Below are positions 34,247 through 43,809 of a DNA stretch of 64,000 bases, one piece after another. How positions within the stretch are numbered: position 1 is the stretch's first letter; each line of letters opens with the position of its first letter. This DNA comes from Enterocloster alcoholdehydrogenati. GTDB taxonomy: Bacteria; Bacillota; Clostridia; Lachnospirales; Lachnospiraceae. Below the pieces are notes generated by a model, which saw only the letters and a list, made by a program, of their open reading frames with translations, searched no databases and was not told the origin of the DNA. The position numbers were made by a program, and so were the translations under genes. Location: contig NZ_BLTJ01000002.1 of NCBI RefSeq assembly GCF_013282095.1, positions 124,001-188,000 on the forward strand. The letters run 5' to 3'.

Positions 34247-36889
34247 TTATTTTACAAGCTGTGCCAGACGTGCCTTTACCTGCTCCATCATCTGGGTGTA
34301 TTTTTCCAGCTTTGCACGTTCCTCGGCGATTTTTGCCTCCGGAGCGCGGCTGACGAATTTCTCATTGTTAAGCATACCGTTTGAGCGGGCCAGCTCGCCG
34401 TTTAAGCGCTTCTCTTCCGCTCTCAGGCGCTCAATCTCCTTCTCAACATCCACCAGTTCCGCAAAGGGTATATAGATCACCGCTTTGTGGATCACTGCGG
34501 ATACGGCATCCTCATCGATACCGCTCTTATCTCTTTGAAGGATCACCTCGCCTGCATAGCCCAGGGCGGCAAAGAAGCTGCGGCTGCGTTCAAATACTCC
34601 AAGAATATCCTCAGCCTCAGATACAACGTAAACCGTCGCCTTCCTGCTTGGCGGAACGTTCATGGACGTACGCACATTTCGGATGGCTCTTACCGCCTCC
34701 TTAATGGTTTCCACCGCCTGCTCCTCTGCCTCAAAGTTCCATTCTCCCTTATACTGCGGCCATGAGGACAGCATAATGGTTTCTTCCTCCTCCTGCAGGT
34801 TGCAGAAGATCTCCTCTGTGATAAATGGCATAAAAGGATGGAGAAGCTTTAATGCCTGGATCAGCACGTGCTTTAAGGTCCATAAAGCAGCCTCCTTGGT
34901 ATCGTCAGCCTCGCTGTAGAGTCTTGGCTTTACCATTTCGATGTACCAGTCGCAGAATTCCTCCCAGATAAAATCATATACCTTCTGAAGGGCAATGCCA
35001 AGCTCGTACTTATCGAGATTTTCCGTCACATCCTTAGACAGCGTATTGATCTTAGACAGGATCCACTTATCCGCCAGAGTCAGCTTCTCTTCCGTCACAC
35101 TGGACAGATCGGAAGCCTTCTCAATGTTCATCATAATAAAGCGGGAAGCATTCCATACCTTATTGGCAAAGTTGCGGCTGTTCTCCACACGCTCCCAGTA
35201 AAAACGCATATCGTTGCCGGGAGCATTTCCCGTCATCAGGGTCATACGCAGGGCGTCAGCGCCGTACTTTTCGATGACCTCTAAGGGATCGATGCCGTTT
35301 CCAAGGGATTTGCTCATCTTGCGGCCCTGGGAATCACGTACCAGGCCGTGCATTACTACCGTATGGAATGGTTCTTTTCCCGTCTGCTCCAGCCCGGAAA
35401 ATACCATGCGGATTACCCAGAAGAAAATGATGTCATAGCCTGTTACCAGCACATCCGTGGGATAAAAATAGTCCAGATCCTCCGTATGCTCCGGCCATCC
35501 AAGGGTAGAGAAGGGCCAGAGGGCAGAAGAAAACCAGGTATCCAGAGTATCCTCATCCTGCTTAAAATGGTGTCCGCCGCAGCCGGGGCAGGTATCGGGC
35601 TCCGTCTTTGAAACTACGGTTTCCCCGCAGTCCTGGCAGTAATAGGCCGGAATCCGATGGCCCCACCACAGCTGTCTGGAGATGCACCAGTCACGGATAT
35701 TTTCCAGCCAGTGCAGATATGTTTTTCCATAGTTTTCCGGTACGAATTTCAAACGGCCGGACTTAAAGGCCTCTACAGCCGGCTTCGCCATCTCCTCCAT
35801 GCGCACAAACCACTGCTGCTTTACCATCGGCTCTACGGTAGTCTTGCAGCGGTCATGGGTGCCCACGTTGTGGGAATGCGGCACTACCTTTACAAGCAGG
35901 CCCTGCTGATCCAGATCCGCTACCATGGCCTTTCTGGCCTCATAGCGGTCCATTCCGAAGTAAGGCCCAGGTACATTGACCGTGGCGTCATCATTTAAAA
36001 TAACGATCTCTTCCAGACTGTGGCGCTTTCCTACCTCAAAGTCATTGGGGTCATGGGCGGGTGTGATCTTTACGCAGCCGGTTCCGAATTCCCTGTCAAC
36101 ATACTCATCGGCAATTACAGGGATCTCCCTGTCTGTCAGGGGCAGCTTTAACATCTTTCCAACAATATCCTTATAGCGTTCATCATCCGGGTTGACCGCT
36201 ACGGCCGTGTCTCCCAGAAGAGTCTCCGGGCGAGTGGTTGCGATCTCTACGAAACGTCCCGGCTCTCCCGCAACCGGATATTTGATGTGCCAGAAGAAGC
36301 CGTTCTGTTCCTCATGCTCCACCTCTGCATCCGAGATGGAAGTCTGGCATACGGGACACCAGTTGATGATACGGGAACCCTTATAGATATACCCCTTTTC
36401 GTAAAGCTTTACAAATACCTCTAAAACCGCATTGGAGCAGCCCTCGTCCATGGTAAAGCGCTCTCTGTCCCAGTCAGCAGATGAGCCAAGCTTATGAAGC
36501 TGCTTTACGATCCGGGTGCCGTACTCTTCTCTCCACTTCCAGCATTCCTTTAAAAAGCCTTCTCTTCCCAGCGTTTCCTTCTCCACGCCTTCCTTTTTCA
36601 GCTTGTCAATTACCTTAACCTCTGTGGCAATGGCTGCATGGTCTGTTCCCGGCTGCCATAAAGCCTCAAATCCCTGCATCCTCTTATACCGGATCAGGAT
36701 ATCCTGCATGGTGTTGTCAAGGGCATGGCCCATGTGCAGCTGGCCGGTAATATTTGGCGGCGGCATCACAATGGTAAATGGTTTCCTGCTTCGGTTTACT
36801 TCTGCATGGAAATACTTTCCCTTCAGCCATTTTTCGTAGAGACGGTCCTCAATGGCCGCCGGATCATAGGTTTTTTCCAGTTCCTTCAT
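34247..36889 (-). CDS. valS: Valine-tRNA ligase
   Basis: 880 residues, AAAGGAGG before the ATG. Class I synthetase: PPPNITGQLHMGHA (HIGH-type), KMSKSLGNG, the long CP1 editing domain, a zinc site (CQDCGETVV and CPGCGGHH) and a C-terminal coiled coil ending in KARLAQLVK. Charges tRNA-Val. Preceded by a T-box leader. Confidence 0.98.
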   Translation of the reverse strand: MKELEKTYDPAAIEDRLYEKWLKGKYFHAEVNRSRKPFTIVMPPPNITGQLHMGHALDNTMQDILIRYKRMQGFEALWQPGTDHAAIATEVKVIDKLKKEGVEKETLGREGFLKECWKWREEYGTRIVKQLHKLGSSADWDRERFTMDEGCSNAVLEVFVKLYEKGYIYKGSRIINWCPVCQTSISDAEVEHEEQNGFFWHIKYPVAGEPGRFVEIATTRPETLLGDTAVAVNPDDERYKDIVGKMLKLPLTDREIPVIADEYVDREFGTGCVKITPAHDPNDFEVGKRHSLEEIVILNDDATVNVPGPYFGMDRYEARKAMVADLDQQGLLVKVVPHSHNVGTHDRCKTTVEPMVKQQWFVRMEEMAKPAVEAFKSGRLKFVPENYGKTYLHWLENIRDWCISRQLWWGHRIPAYYCQDCGETVVSKTEPDTCPGCGGHHFKQDEDTLDTWFSSALWPFSTLGWPEHTEDLDYFYPTDVLVTGYDIIFFWVIRMVFSGLEQTGKEPFHTVVMHGLVRDSQGRKMSKSLGNGIDPLEVIEKYGADALRMTLMTGNAPGNDMRFYWERVENSRNFANKVWNASRFIMMNIEKASDLSSVTEEKLTLADKWILSKINTLSKDVTENLDKYELGIALQKVYDFIWEEFCDWYIEMVKPRLYSEADDTKEAALWTLKHVLIQALKLLHPFMPFITEEIFCNLQEEEETIMLSSWPQYKGEWNFEAEEQAVETIKEAVRAIRNVRTSMNVPPSRKATVYVVSEAEDILGVFERSRSFFAALGYAGEVILQRDKSGIDEDAVSAVIHKAVIYIPFAELVDVEKEIERLRAEEKRLNGELARSNGMLNNEKFVSRAPEAKIAEERAKLEKYTQMMEQVKARLAQLVK

Positions 36890-36975
36890 CGTTGTCCTCC
36901 TTTAGGTTTTGGGATATCCTGCGCCTCTGGCCGGTAAAATCTGCCCGCTGACAGCGTTTCACGGCCCATGAGCCA

Positions 36976-37258
36976 ACAAAAACGCCCTCTGCCTCTCCCC
37001 AATGGGAAAAGCAAAGGGCGATCATCTCGCGGTACCACCTTTTATTCTGCCGGACGGAAACGTCACTGCTCCCATCGGCGATCTTTTGCCCCTTTAACGC
37101 AGGGAATACGGAAAAAGCTACTGAAAGCAGATCTCATCTGCTCCGTTGGCCCTTCCAGCTCAAAAGCTACCTTCCGCGTCATCCTTCCTGAACTGCCTTT
37201 CAGCCTGCGGGCAGTCCTCTCTGCTGGCTGACGGCGCGTACTCCTCTTTTTCACAGCC
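36976..37258 (-). promoter_or_regulatory. T-box riboswitch in the valS leader
   Basis: Minus-strand leader with the conserved AGGTGGTACCGCGAGAT core (37024-37040) and a terminator hairpin CGCCCTTTGC...GCAGAGGGCG plus TTTTT at 36976-37020. The UGGU loop would pair with ACCA of tRNA-Val, whose discriminator is A. Stem I is visible between about 37100 and 37230; GUA at 37168-37170 is a candidate valine specifier codon. Uncharged tRNA favours the antiterminator and valS expression. Confidence 0.93.
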
Positions 37259-37314
37259 ATTATATTTAATATACTGTTTCAATCAAGCATAAATATTTTT
37301 TCATCATTTGTCAA
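37259..37314 (-). promoter_or_regulatory. Two tandem promoters of valS
   Basis: Upstream promoter: TTGACA (37309-37314), 17 bases, TATGCT (37286-37291). Downstream: TTGATT (37281-37286), 16 bases, TATAAT (37259-37264). The -35 of the second overlaps the -10 of the first by one base, so only one polymerase can bind at a time. Confidence 0.65.
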
Positions 37315-37346
37315 GCAAATTTTTCAGCCCGATCCCGCTAAAAATC

Positions 37347-38159
37347 CTACACCATCATCCGGTACTCCTTCTTCCAGCGCCCTACCAGCCTTGCAGCGCC
37401 TTCCATCCGTCCGTCGGGATTTTTCTTCATCAGACCTCTTAAGGTCCTGACCGCCTCCACCTGCTCCCCATTTGTCCGTGCCTGGCGCAGCTCTTCCTCC
37501 CAGGCAGCGGTAAACTCCGGCTTGAAAAGGCCTTTATAGGTATCTGCGGCATCCAGTTCAGGTGCAATCACGCTCAGGAAAAAAATGCGCTTTAACACGT
37601 CCCGGCTATGGCTAAGGCCATAGGCCCTGTCATACGCACGGTAAGCGCGGTGAAACTGGAACATCTGTGCATAAGCTGCCCCCAGGCACTCATACAGCGT
37701 CCCCACAAAAACGGCCTCTTCCTTTTTTTCCTCTGCCTCCGATACCAGTTTCTCATATCTGGCTGCCGCGCGGCCGTACTGTTTCTTTCCAAACAGGTAA
37801 TCCGCCGCCTCCTTCTCGTATCTGGAGGGCGGAAGGCTCCGGTAGGCAGCCGCTGTCTGCCGGAACTTGTGGATGTCCTTTTCCGTACAGTAATCACATT
37901 CTGCCAAAAATAGGTAGAGCACCTCCTCCGGGCGGCTGCCTGTCTCTGACAGCTTTTCCATCCGGCCGGCCACGGCGCCCATACCCAGTTCATTTTTCAC
38001 AAAACCAAACAGGGCCTTATCCACAAAGCCATCCATTACAAGCAGCGGATGATTGCAGATCACATAGCACAGTTCCTGGGATGAATAAATATAGATCCCC
38101 AGAATCTCAATGTAAAACGGATGCTTTACAAACTCCCTTCTGCACAATAACAGACTCAT
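37347..38159 (-). CDS. Helical-repeat protein of the DUF5717 operon
   Basis: 270 residues. After a hydrophobic N-terminal stretch (YIEILGIYIYSSQELCYVI) it is almost all helices with a TPR-like spacing (AAADYLFGKKQYGRAAARYEKLV-type repeat and FQFHRAYRAYDRAYGLSH). No catalytic motif. Its ATG overlaps the stop of the DUF5716 gene (ATGA), so the proteins probably act together. Not recognised as a named family. Confidence 0.72.
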   Translation of the reverse strand: MSLLLCRREFVKHPFYIEILGIYIYSSQELCYVICNHPLLVMDGFVDKALFGFVKNELGMGAVAGRMEKLSETGSRPEEVLYLFLAECDYCTEKDIHKFRQTAAAYRSLPPSRYEKEAADYLFGKKQYGRAAARYEKLVSEAEEKKEEAVFVGTLYECLGAAYAQMFQFHRAYRAYDRAYGLSHSRDVLKRIFFLSVIAPELDAADTYKGLFKPEFTAAWEEELRQARTNGEQVEAVRTLRGLMKKNPDGRMEGAARLVGRWKKEYRMMV

Positions 38160-39388
38160 AAGCTTACCTCTTGTCTCACCACAGCCCCCGCTGCCGGGAA
38201 CAGCTCTCCAAAGCCCTTGTCCCGAATCACCGTCACCATGGTATTTTCATCTGTAAAACCAATATTCATCTCAATCCGCGTAGTCTTTGGCGGACGATTG
38301 GGAAACCCGGTTAAAGGTACCTTCACGATTTTCTTTTTTCTGGAATCCAGATGGGAAATGATAAACTCAATTTCCTTTTCATCCTCCAGAATCAGTTCCA
38401 GGGAACTCTTTGATTCATACCAGTTGTCCCCATAGGATGCCACCGCTAAAAGAACCTCCCTGCCGTTTCTCATCACCTTTAAAGCCACCTCTGCCTTTAA
38501 GCGTCCCTCACAGACAAAAATGTAGGGATACTCTGTGACCGGGTTCATATAATCCTGTCCCTTCAGGGCGGCGCCCCTTGCAAACAATCCCTTTTCCACG
38601 AACACTCTTCTGTGGCTGCAGACAAGATTCATAAAGCTTCCAGCCCAGTCCTTACAGTCGGCCCGCTCAAACCCCTTTCCCGTCAGAAACACGGTAGAAA
38701 ACAGCTTTTTGCTCAGCAGTTTTTCCCCGCAGGAGGAGAGGATCTGATCTGCCAGTTTCCGCCCTGAAAGCGTATCCAGGATATCCAGATTAAAGGATTC
38801 CTCCTGCTCCTGGGCCTCTGCCTGAACCATGTTGCGGCGCATCCCCCTCTGAACCTTCATCTCATAGTAGCAGAGCCGATCAGCCGCCAGTTCAAAAAGG
38901 CCTACCTGATTAGACCAAAGTTCTTTTCTCTGACTTAAAACATAGTATGCAAAGCTTTCCGTATGGCTGATCACATGGACTCTCTCTCTGGGGATCTCCA
39001 TGGCATCCGCACAGTACATCAGCGTATCCGTTACCCTGGCGTCGGCTGTCTGCATGGTCACCACCAGCTGGGCTACCCGCTTCTTCCCGTTTTCCTTAAA
39101 GGGATACTCCAGGATCCGTTCTAAAAAAATCTTAAGAAGGGACGCTCCTGTATAACAGATTCCTCCGATGGTGGCTGTGCCCTCCTTCTTTACCATCTTA
39201 AGGAGCTTGTCTACAATCACTCCCTCCCCAATCAGGGTGGCTGCATAAGCGTCCTCCCCTGTAAGCCAGATTTCCTCTTCCTTTTTCCTGCAGATCACCG
39301 TAGGAACCGTCCAGGATATCTCATTTCCATAGCAGCTGATCTGAGTATAATCGTCATTCAGATCCAGACCGATCACAAGGCCATCCAT
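38156..39388 (-). CDS. DUF5716 protein, actin/Hsp70-like fold without clear ATPase residues
   Basis: 410 residues. N-terminal VIGLDLNDDYTQISCYG (about 5-21) is a phosphate-1-like loop; VVTMQTADARVTDTLMYCAD (109-128) and RVHVISHTESFAYYVL follow the Hsp70 subdomain order; LFELAADRLCYYEMK (164-178) sits where Hsp70 has DLGGGT, but the Gly/Thr residues are missing; VFLTGKGFE and LFARGAALKGQ (269-279) resemble the adenosine loop. The tail (about 300-410) has beta strands like a substrate-binding domain. So it looks like a degenerate Hsp70/actin relative. Lies 16 bases after DUF5717. Function unknown. Confidence 0.78.
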   Translation of the reverse strand: MDGLVIGLDLNDDYTQISCYGNEISWTVPTVICRKKEEEIWLTGEDAYAATLIGEGVIVDKLLKMVKKEGTATIGGICYTGASLLKIFLERILEYPFKENGKKRVAQLVVTMQTADARVTDTLMYCADAMEIPRERVHVISHTESFAYYVLSQRKELWSNQVGLFELAADRLCYYEMKVQRGMRRNMVQAEAQEQEESFNLDILDTLSGRKLADQILSSCGEKLLSKKLFSTVFLTGKGFERADCKDWAGSFMNLVCSHRRVFVEKGLFARGAALKGQDYMNPVTEYPYIFVCEGRLKAEVALKVMRNGREVLLAVASYGDNWYESKSSLELILEDEKEIEFIISHLDSRKKKIVKVPLTGFPNRPPKTTRIEMNIGFTDENTMVTVIRDKGFGELFPAAGAVVRQEVSL

Positions 39389-39404
39389 CCGCTGTTTCCT
39401 CCAT

Positions 39405-42400
39405 CTATTCTTTCAACGGAAATAAACTTCCCAGCATGGCTGACCGTTTCAGGTAATCCTCCATGGCCTCGGCAAGCTTTTCCTGATTTTTTTCATTTAA
39501 TGCCGCTCCCATACGATTTAAGCAGGCAAACCGGCTGTTCTCCCTGCCCTCCAGTTTGTGGTCGCAGATTTGCCGTCCCTCTGCGGCCAGCACCCGTTTC
39601 TGGTCTCTGCGCTCATAGATCTGATACTCTAAGGTCTCTCCCTCAAAAAGCACGATCTCCTTTACGTAGATCCCCTGATACACACGGCGCATTTCCTCTC
39701 TGTGAAACTGCTTTTCCTCCGGCAGCAGGCGCAGCTCCATCCAGGGGGCATGGTCTCTGTCTCCGTGGTACTCCACCATGGTCTTGTCCAGAATATCCTC
39801 CGGGACAGGTATGTGGCGGGACAGATCTCTTGTATACGGGAAAATAAGCCCCTGCTCCAAAAGCAGCTTTGTCATGGAAGAAAGGAGCTCTCTCTCCTGC
39901 GGCTCCACGGTTTCCATACCGGCATAGTATTTCGTCAGGGCCAGCAGGTAAAGCGTGGGCAGCTTTTCTTTATGGAAACTTATTTTAGCCGCATTTTTTA
40001 AGTAGTCAAAAACCCTGGAATCCATCTGCCGGCCTTCCAGAAAATACTGGATACATTTTTCCGTAAAATATGCCTTTACAATGGTTTCCCCGGTCTTTTT
40101 GCGTTTCATATACAGGTCAAACACAGAATCGATCCGGTCACAGCACCCCGTAAAGAGCATCTGGGCCAGCAGCCGCTCCTCCAGATCATAAGTCTCGATA
40201 TGCTCTATGACACCGGCTATGAGGATCTCATACATCTGGGATACTGTACCATTAAAATGCTCGCAGAGATAATCCAGGATCACTCCGTCTGCCTTTCCCG
40301 CCTGAAAAACCTCGTAGGAAAGAGTTAAAAGCGGTTCGTCCTGGTCAAAAAGCTGCTGCAGGATCATCCGGCTGCACAGTTTAAGGAGCAGCGTCGGGTC
40401 AACGCCCCCTATTTTATAGGCGCCGATCATATCATAGGCCTCCCTCAGGCAGTTTTGACCGATGAGTGTTTCGCAGATCTTTTTCCTGTCTGCCCCGCTT
40501 AAATGCTCCTTATCCATCTGAATCAGATACGCACAGTTTCTGGAATTATGCCCATCTGTATCCTCAGCCTCCATATGGCAGTAAAAGTCTGTTGCCTTCT
40601 TCTGGATCTGCTTTTCAAAGACGGGATTCAGACGGAGATTCTCTGCCGTTTTCTCCAGCACTCCCGCATCCTCCCAGGTTTGCACGCCCTCCTTAAGAAC
40701 CTGGCAGCAGGCGCGCAGAATCAGCATAGGATGGTCGGGAGCCAGTCTGCTGCAGCGGTCTAACAGCTCTTTTCGATCCATGACAGGATGCTTTCTGTGC
40801 TTTACATCCAGATACCTGTTTCCGTAGGCATCCTGAAAAAGCAGCACCATATGGGCGGAACGGGCCGGAACATAGGCCTCCCCCTGTTCTAAGGCAAATG
40901 TCTCCTCATCCTTTAGCTCCTCATACCGGACAATCACTGACTTCATCTGAGGATCCTCACATATGATCCTCCTGGAGCAGAGAATCGCAGGAAGGAATCG
41001 CGCTGCCCGCGAATCAATCATATCCTGGAATATCATGTGTTCATAGATAACCGCCAGACGGCTGTCGATTCGGGATGCAAACAGCTGCTCCATGGCAAAC
41101 TGCTCCATTTCCCTTGTATAAGACTGGTACAGCTCCGAGGATGGATTCATGTACAGCAAAATATTCCGATACAGGATACATCTGTGATCCCGATCCAGCG
41201 CCTTATCATAGGAAAAATACAAAAGCACCTCTTTGGGCAGCAGGCGCCCATAACTCTCCGGCAGAGAATACAGAAAATATTCATATAGCCGCGTAATATT
41301 GACATGAGCCTCCAGCGCCTTCTCATACCACTCAAAGGCTTCCCGGCTTTTTTGCTCTCCCCGGATCAGGAACCCGCAGACTGCCTCTAACAGTTCCCGC
41401 TCAGGATACGTTTCATAGAGATTTTTTCCAAGCTTCCATACAAGCCTTCTGTAGCGTTTCATACCGGAAATGAAACCGGCCGCCTTTAAAGCGATTTCCC
41501 TGGTCAGGATTCCCTCGCGGATCCCAAGGCTGAGTACCTGGAGTTCAAACTCCCCCATCCCTCCAAAAAGCACCGGATGTTCCGTCAGCAGACGGCAGGC
41601 TTTTCCGTAGAGGAAGGGGCTTTTACAGCCGTTGGCAAACAGGGTTTCCATGGAGCGGTACAGATCCAGAGGGTTCTGTAAGCAGGTCTCGTCTGCACGA
41701 ATCAGCAAAAGCAGAAGCCATGGAGACGCTCCTCTCTGTTCCCAGAGAAGTTTTTTTAAGGTCCGAATCAGGCTCTCCCTCCTGCTTTCTGAAGGCTCCA
41801 CGAGAATACAAAGATACTCATGGTAGCAGTATATCCACGGCGTATGCTCCCGCTCTCCTGCCGCCTGAGCCTTAAGCTCCTCCAAAACCGCAGCTGCCGC
41901 ATCCCGGCGTCCGCAGGCATACAGATGCTCCGCCCGAAGAAGGCGCACCCGCATATCAGAAGGATAAAGGATCCGTAATTTTTCCGCCTCCTGCAAAAGA
42001 GCGCTCTCTGCTCCCTTTCCTTTAAGAGTCCCCAGCTCATAGGCCAGACGCATTTGCATATATTCAAGAAATCCCTTTTTATCCTCCACCGTCTCACGGT
42101 ATGGATCCCCACGTCGTTTTCCCTCTGCCTCTATGGGAATCACAAACTCCTGACGGAGGGTCTTAATCCGGATCCGGCCGAAGTTTTTGCCTCCGTGGAG
42201 AGCCTGGGACAGAATACGGTAGGGAACCCGGCACCGGTTATCTGTAAAATCCCGGTCTGTCACTGACTGTACCTCCATGGAAATAAAATCTCCCTCAGGA
42301 ATCAGCCTTGCTTCTCCATAGCCCCAGCCGTTTAAAACCAGCTCGATTTCTCCTCCTGCCGGCTCCTCCAGATCCCTGTAATATCTTGGAGAGGGGTCAG

Positions 42401-42983
42401 CCTGGATACGCACCGGCTCTTTCACACGGAGCGCCACCAGAAATTCTTCCAGAAGATTTCTCCTTCCGTTTCTTCCGCGCAAGCCCTCATAAATGGTTCT
42501 GGCTTCCGCATCCTGCATAAAGGGCGCCTCTGTAAAATCCTGGTATTCAAAGAGGCGCAGCGCTGTTTCCACGTTCCTCCTTGCAAGATTTGCAAAGTCC
42601 CTGGCTGTCTTTAGGGAGGTCAGTTCCTCCCCTCCGTTTTCCGTCTGAATACGCAAAGAATAAGGAATCTCCCTCTCACCACCGTTAGTGACCAGGTAAA
42701 AAGATCCCTTGATTTCGTCTCCATCCTCTAAATAGCGGGTATCGACCTCATATATGATATGGCTGCGAAGGCCGCCGAAGGCCTCATTGACAGCTTTTAC
42801 TCTTTTATTGCTGGAATAGACCAGTCCTTTGATGTGCAGATCATTCGTACTCTGCACAAGAAATTCTCCCCTGGCCGTCTGACCGGCCCCCAGGGAGCTC
42901 TCTACACGCTCAGGTTTTATCATCAGCCCCGGTACGCCGCCGTCAACGATGCCCCTGGCCAAACGGTTGATCCGTTCTCTCAT
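39405..42983 (-). CDS. DUF5717 giant protein
   Basis: 1192 residues, AGGTGG before the ATG. N-terminal about 260 residues hold two beta-sandwich-like units (residues about 20-110 and 195-285), each followed by helices; the remainder is helical and repetitive, TPR/HEAT-like, with no membrane helix and no catalytic signature. No signal peptide. First gene of the operon with DUF5716 and a helical-repeat protein; this trio is conserved in Lachnospiraceae in my recollection, but no function is assigned. A large chaperone-like or scaffold complex is a guess. Confidence 0.8.
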   Translation of the reverse strand: MRERINRLARGIVDGGVPGLMIKPERVESSLGAGQTARGEFLVQSTNDLHIKGLVYSSNKRVKAVNEAFGGLRSHIIYEVDTRYLEDGDEIKGSFYLVTNGGEREIPYSLRIQTENGGEELTSLKTARDFANLARRNVETALRLFEYQDFTEAPFMQDAEARTIYEGLRGRNGRRNLLEEFLVALRVKEPVRIQADPSPRYYRDLEEPAGGEIELVLNGWGYGEARLIPEGDFISMEVQSVTDRDFTDNRCRVPYRILSQALHGGKNFGRIRIKTLRQEFVIPIEAEGKRRGDPYRETVEDKKGFLEYMQMRLAYELGTLKGKGAESALLQEAEKLRILYPSDMRVRLLRAEHLYACGRRDAAAAVLEELKAQAAGEREHTPWIYCYHEYLCILVEPSESRRESLIRTLKKLLWEQRGASPWLLLLLIRADETCLQNPLDLYRSMETLFANGCKSPFLYGKACRLLTEHPVLFGGMGEFELQVLSLGIREGILTREIALKAAGFISGMKRYRRLVWKLGKNLYETYPERELLEAVCGFLIRGEQKSREAFEWYEKALEAHVNITRLYEYFLYSLPESYGRLLPKEVLLYFSYDKALDRDHRCILYRNILLYMNPSSELYQSYTREMEQFAMEQLFASRIDSRLAVIYEHMIFQDMIDSRAARFLPAILCSRRIICEDPQMKSVIVRYEELKDEETFALEQGEAYVPARSAHMVLLFQDAYGNRYLDVKHRKHPVMDRKELLDRCSRLAPDHPMLILRACCQVLKEGVQTWEDAGVLEKTAENLRLNPVFEKQIQKKATDFYCHMEAEDTDGHNSRNCAYLIQMDKEHLSGADRKKICETLIGQNCLREAYDMIGAYKIGGVDPTLLLKLCSRMILQQLFDQDEPLLTLSYEVFQAGKADGVILDYLCEHFNGTVSQMYEILIAGVIEHIETYDLEERLLAQMLFTGCCDRIDSVFDLYMKRKKTGETIVKAYFTEKCIQYFLEGRQMDSRVFDYLKNAAKISFHKEKLPTLYLLALTKYYAGMETVEPQERELLSSMTKLLLEQGLIFPYTRDLSRHIPVPEDILDKTMVEYHGDRDHAPWMELRLLPEEKQFHREEMRRVYQGIYVKEIVLFEGETLEYQIYERRDQKRVLAAEGRQICDHKLEGRENSRFACLNRMGAALNEKNQEKLAEAMEDYLKRSAMLGSLFPLKE

Positions 42984-43120
42984 ACACTACCACCTGTGTC
43001 TTCCTCTTATGCTTTTCACTTACGTTTCATGATAACACATTTTCCCCTGATTTAAAAGAGAATTTTGCGCCAGGATCCGTGTTTTATCCGCAGCTTTGCT
43101 TCACAGATCCCAAGTGCCGC

Positions 43121-43149
43121 TTGATTTAAACCCTTAAACTTGATATGAT
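43121..43149 (+). promoter_or_regulatory. Promoter of the DUF4364 gene
   Basis: TTGATT (43121-43126), 17 bases, TATGAT (43144-43149), 45 bases before the ATG at 43194. The same 210-base gap must also carry the DUF5717 promoter on the other strand; TATCAT near 43033 is a weak -10 candidate there. Confidence 0.5.
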
Positions 43150-43193
43150 AGACGGTAAGAAATGATAATTGTTGATTGGATGGAGTACAAGAT

Positions 43194-43712
43194 ATGCTGA
43201 CAGAGCCTATGACCTTATATAAACTGATGAATCTGTATATGCTAAAGCAGGTTAATTTTCCTCTGACCAATGCCCAGCTGACCAGTTTTTTTACAGAACA
43301 CGAATATACCACCTACTTTACCCTCCAGCAGGCGTTAAATGAGCTGGAGGAGGCGGGACTGGTTCACAAGGAGGCCAGCCACAGCAGCACACGCTACGAG
43401 ATCACCCGAGAAGGCGAGGAAACCCTTAATTTTTTCGGCAAAAACATCTCTCCCGCCATTGTGGACGACATGGACCAGTATCTGAAGGAAAACAAATTTC
43501 GTCTCCGGGAAGAGGTAGGCACCACGGCTGATTTCTATAAGGGCACCAACCAGGACTATATCGTCCACTGCGAAGTCCGGGAAAACAAGGCCGTACTCAT
43601 CCGCCTGGATCTCTCTGTTCCCGATAAGGAACAGGCCGAGGATATCTGCAGTGCCTGGCGCAGCAAAAGCCAGGAGGTGTATTCCCACATTATGCATACG
43701 CTGCTGTCATAA
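43194..43712 (+). CDS. DUF4364 winged-helix protein
   Basis: 172 residues from ATG 43194, eight bases after GGAG; a TTG at 43176 is an alternative. N-terminal winged helix (LYKLMNLYMLKQVNFPLTNAQL, then ALNELEEAGLVHKE and YEITREGEETL) resembles PadR/MarR-type DNA-binding proteins; C-terminal part is alpha/beta with a regulatory look. Target unknown. It faces away from DUF5717 and is followed by a bidirectional terminator. Confidence 0.85.
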   Translation: MLTEPMTLYKLMNLYMLKQVNFPLTNAQLTSFFTEHEYTTYFTLQQALNELEEAGLVHKEASHSSTRYEITREGEETLNFFGKNISPAIVDDMDQYLKENKFRLREEVGTTADFYKGTNQDYIVHCEVRENKAVLIRLDLSVPDKEQAEDICSAWRSKSQEVYSHIMHTLLS

Positions 43713-43777
43713 AAAGGGCTGTCCCATGGAATCATGCGCGCTTTCTGCACATGACTCTTTGCGAGACAGCCCTTTTT
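43711..43777. terminator. Bidirectional terminator between DUF4364 and engB
   Basis: AAAAAGGGCTGTC / GACAGCCCTTTTTT enclose a long loop that can itself fold (TCATG...CATGA). Works for both convergent genes. Confidence 0.75.
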
Positions 43778-43809
43778 TACCTCAAAGGAACCTCCGATTT
43801 TTCTTCTTT

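Noticed and set aside
37063-37260. 65-codon minus-strand frame upstream of valS
   Set aside because: It lies inside the T-box stem I region; sequence there is explained by RNA structure, and it has no ribosome site.
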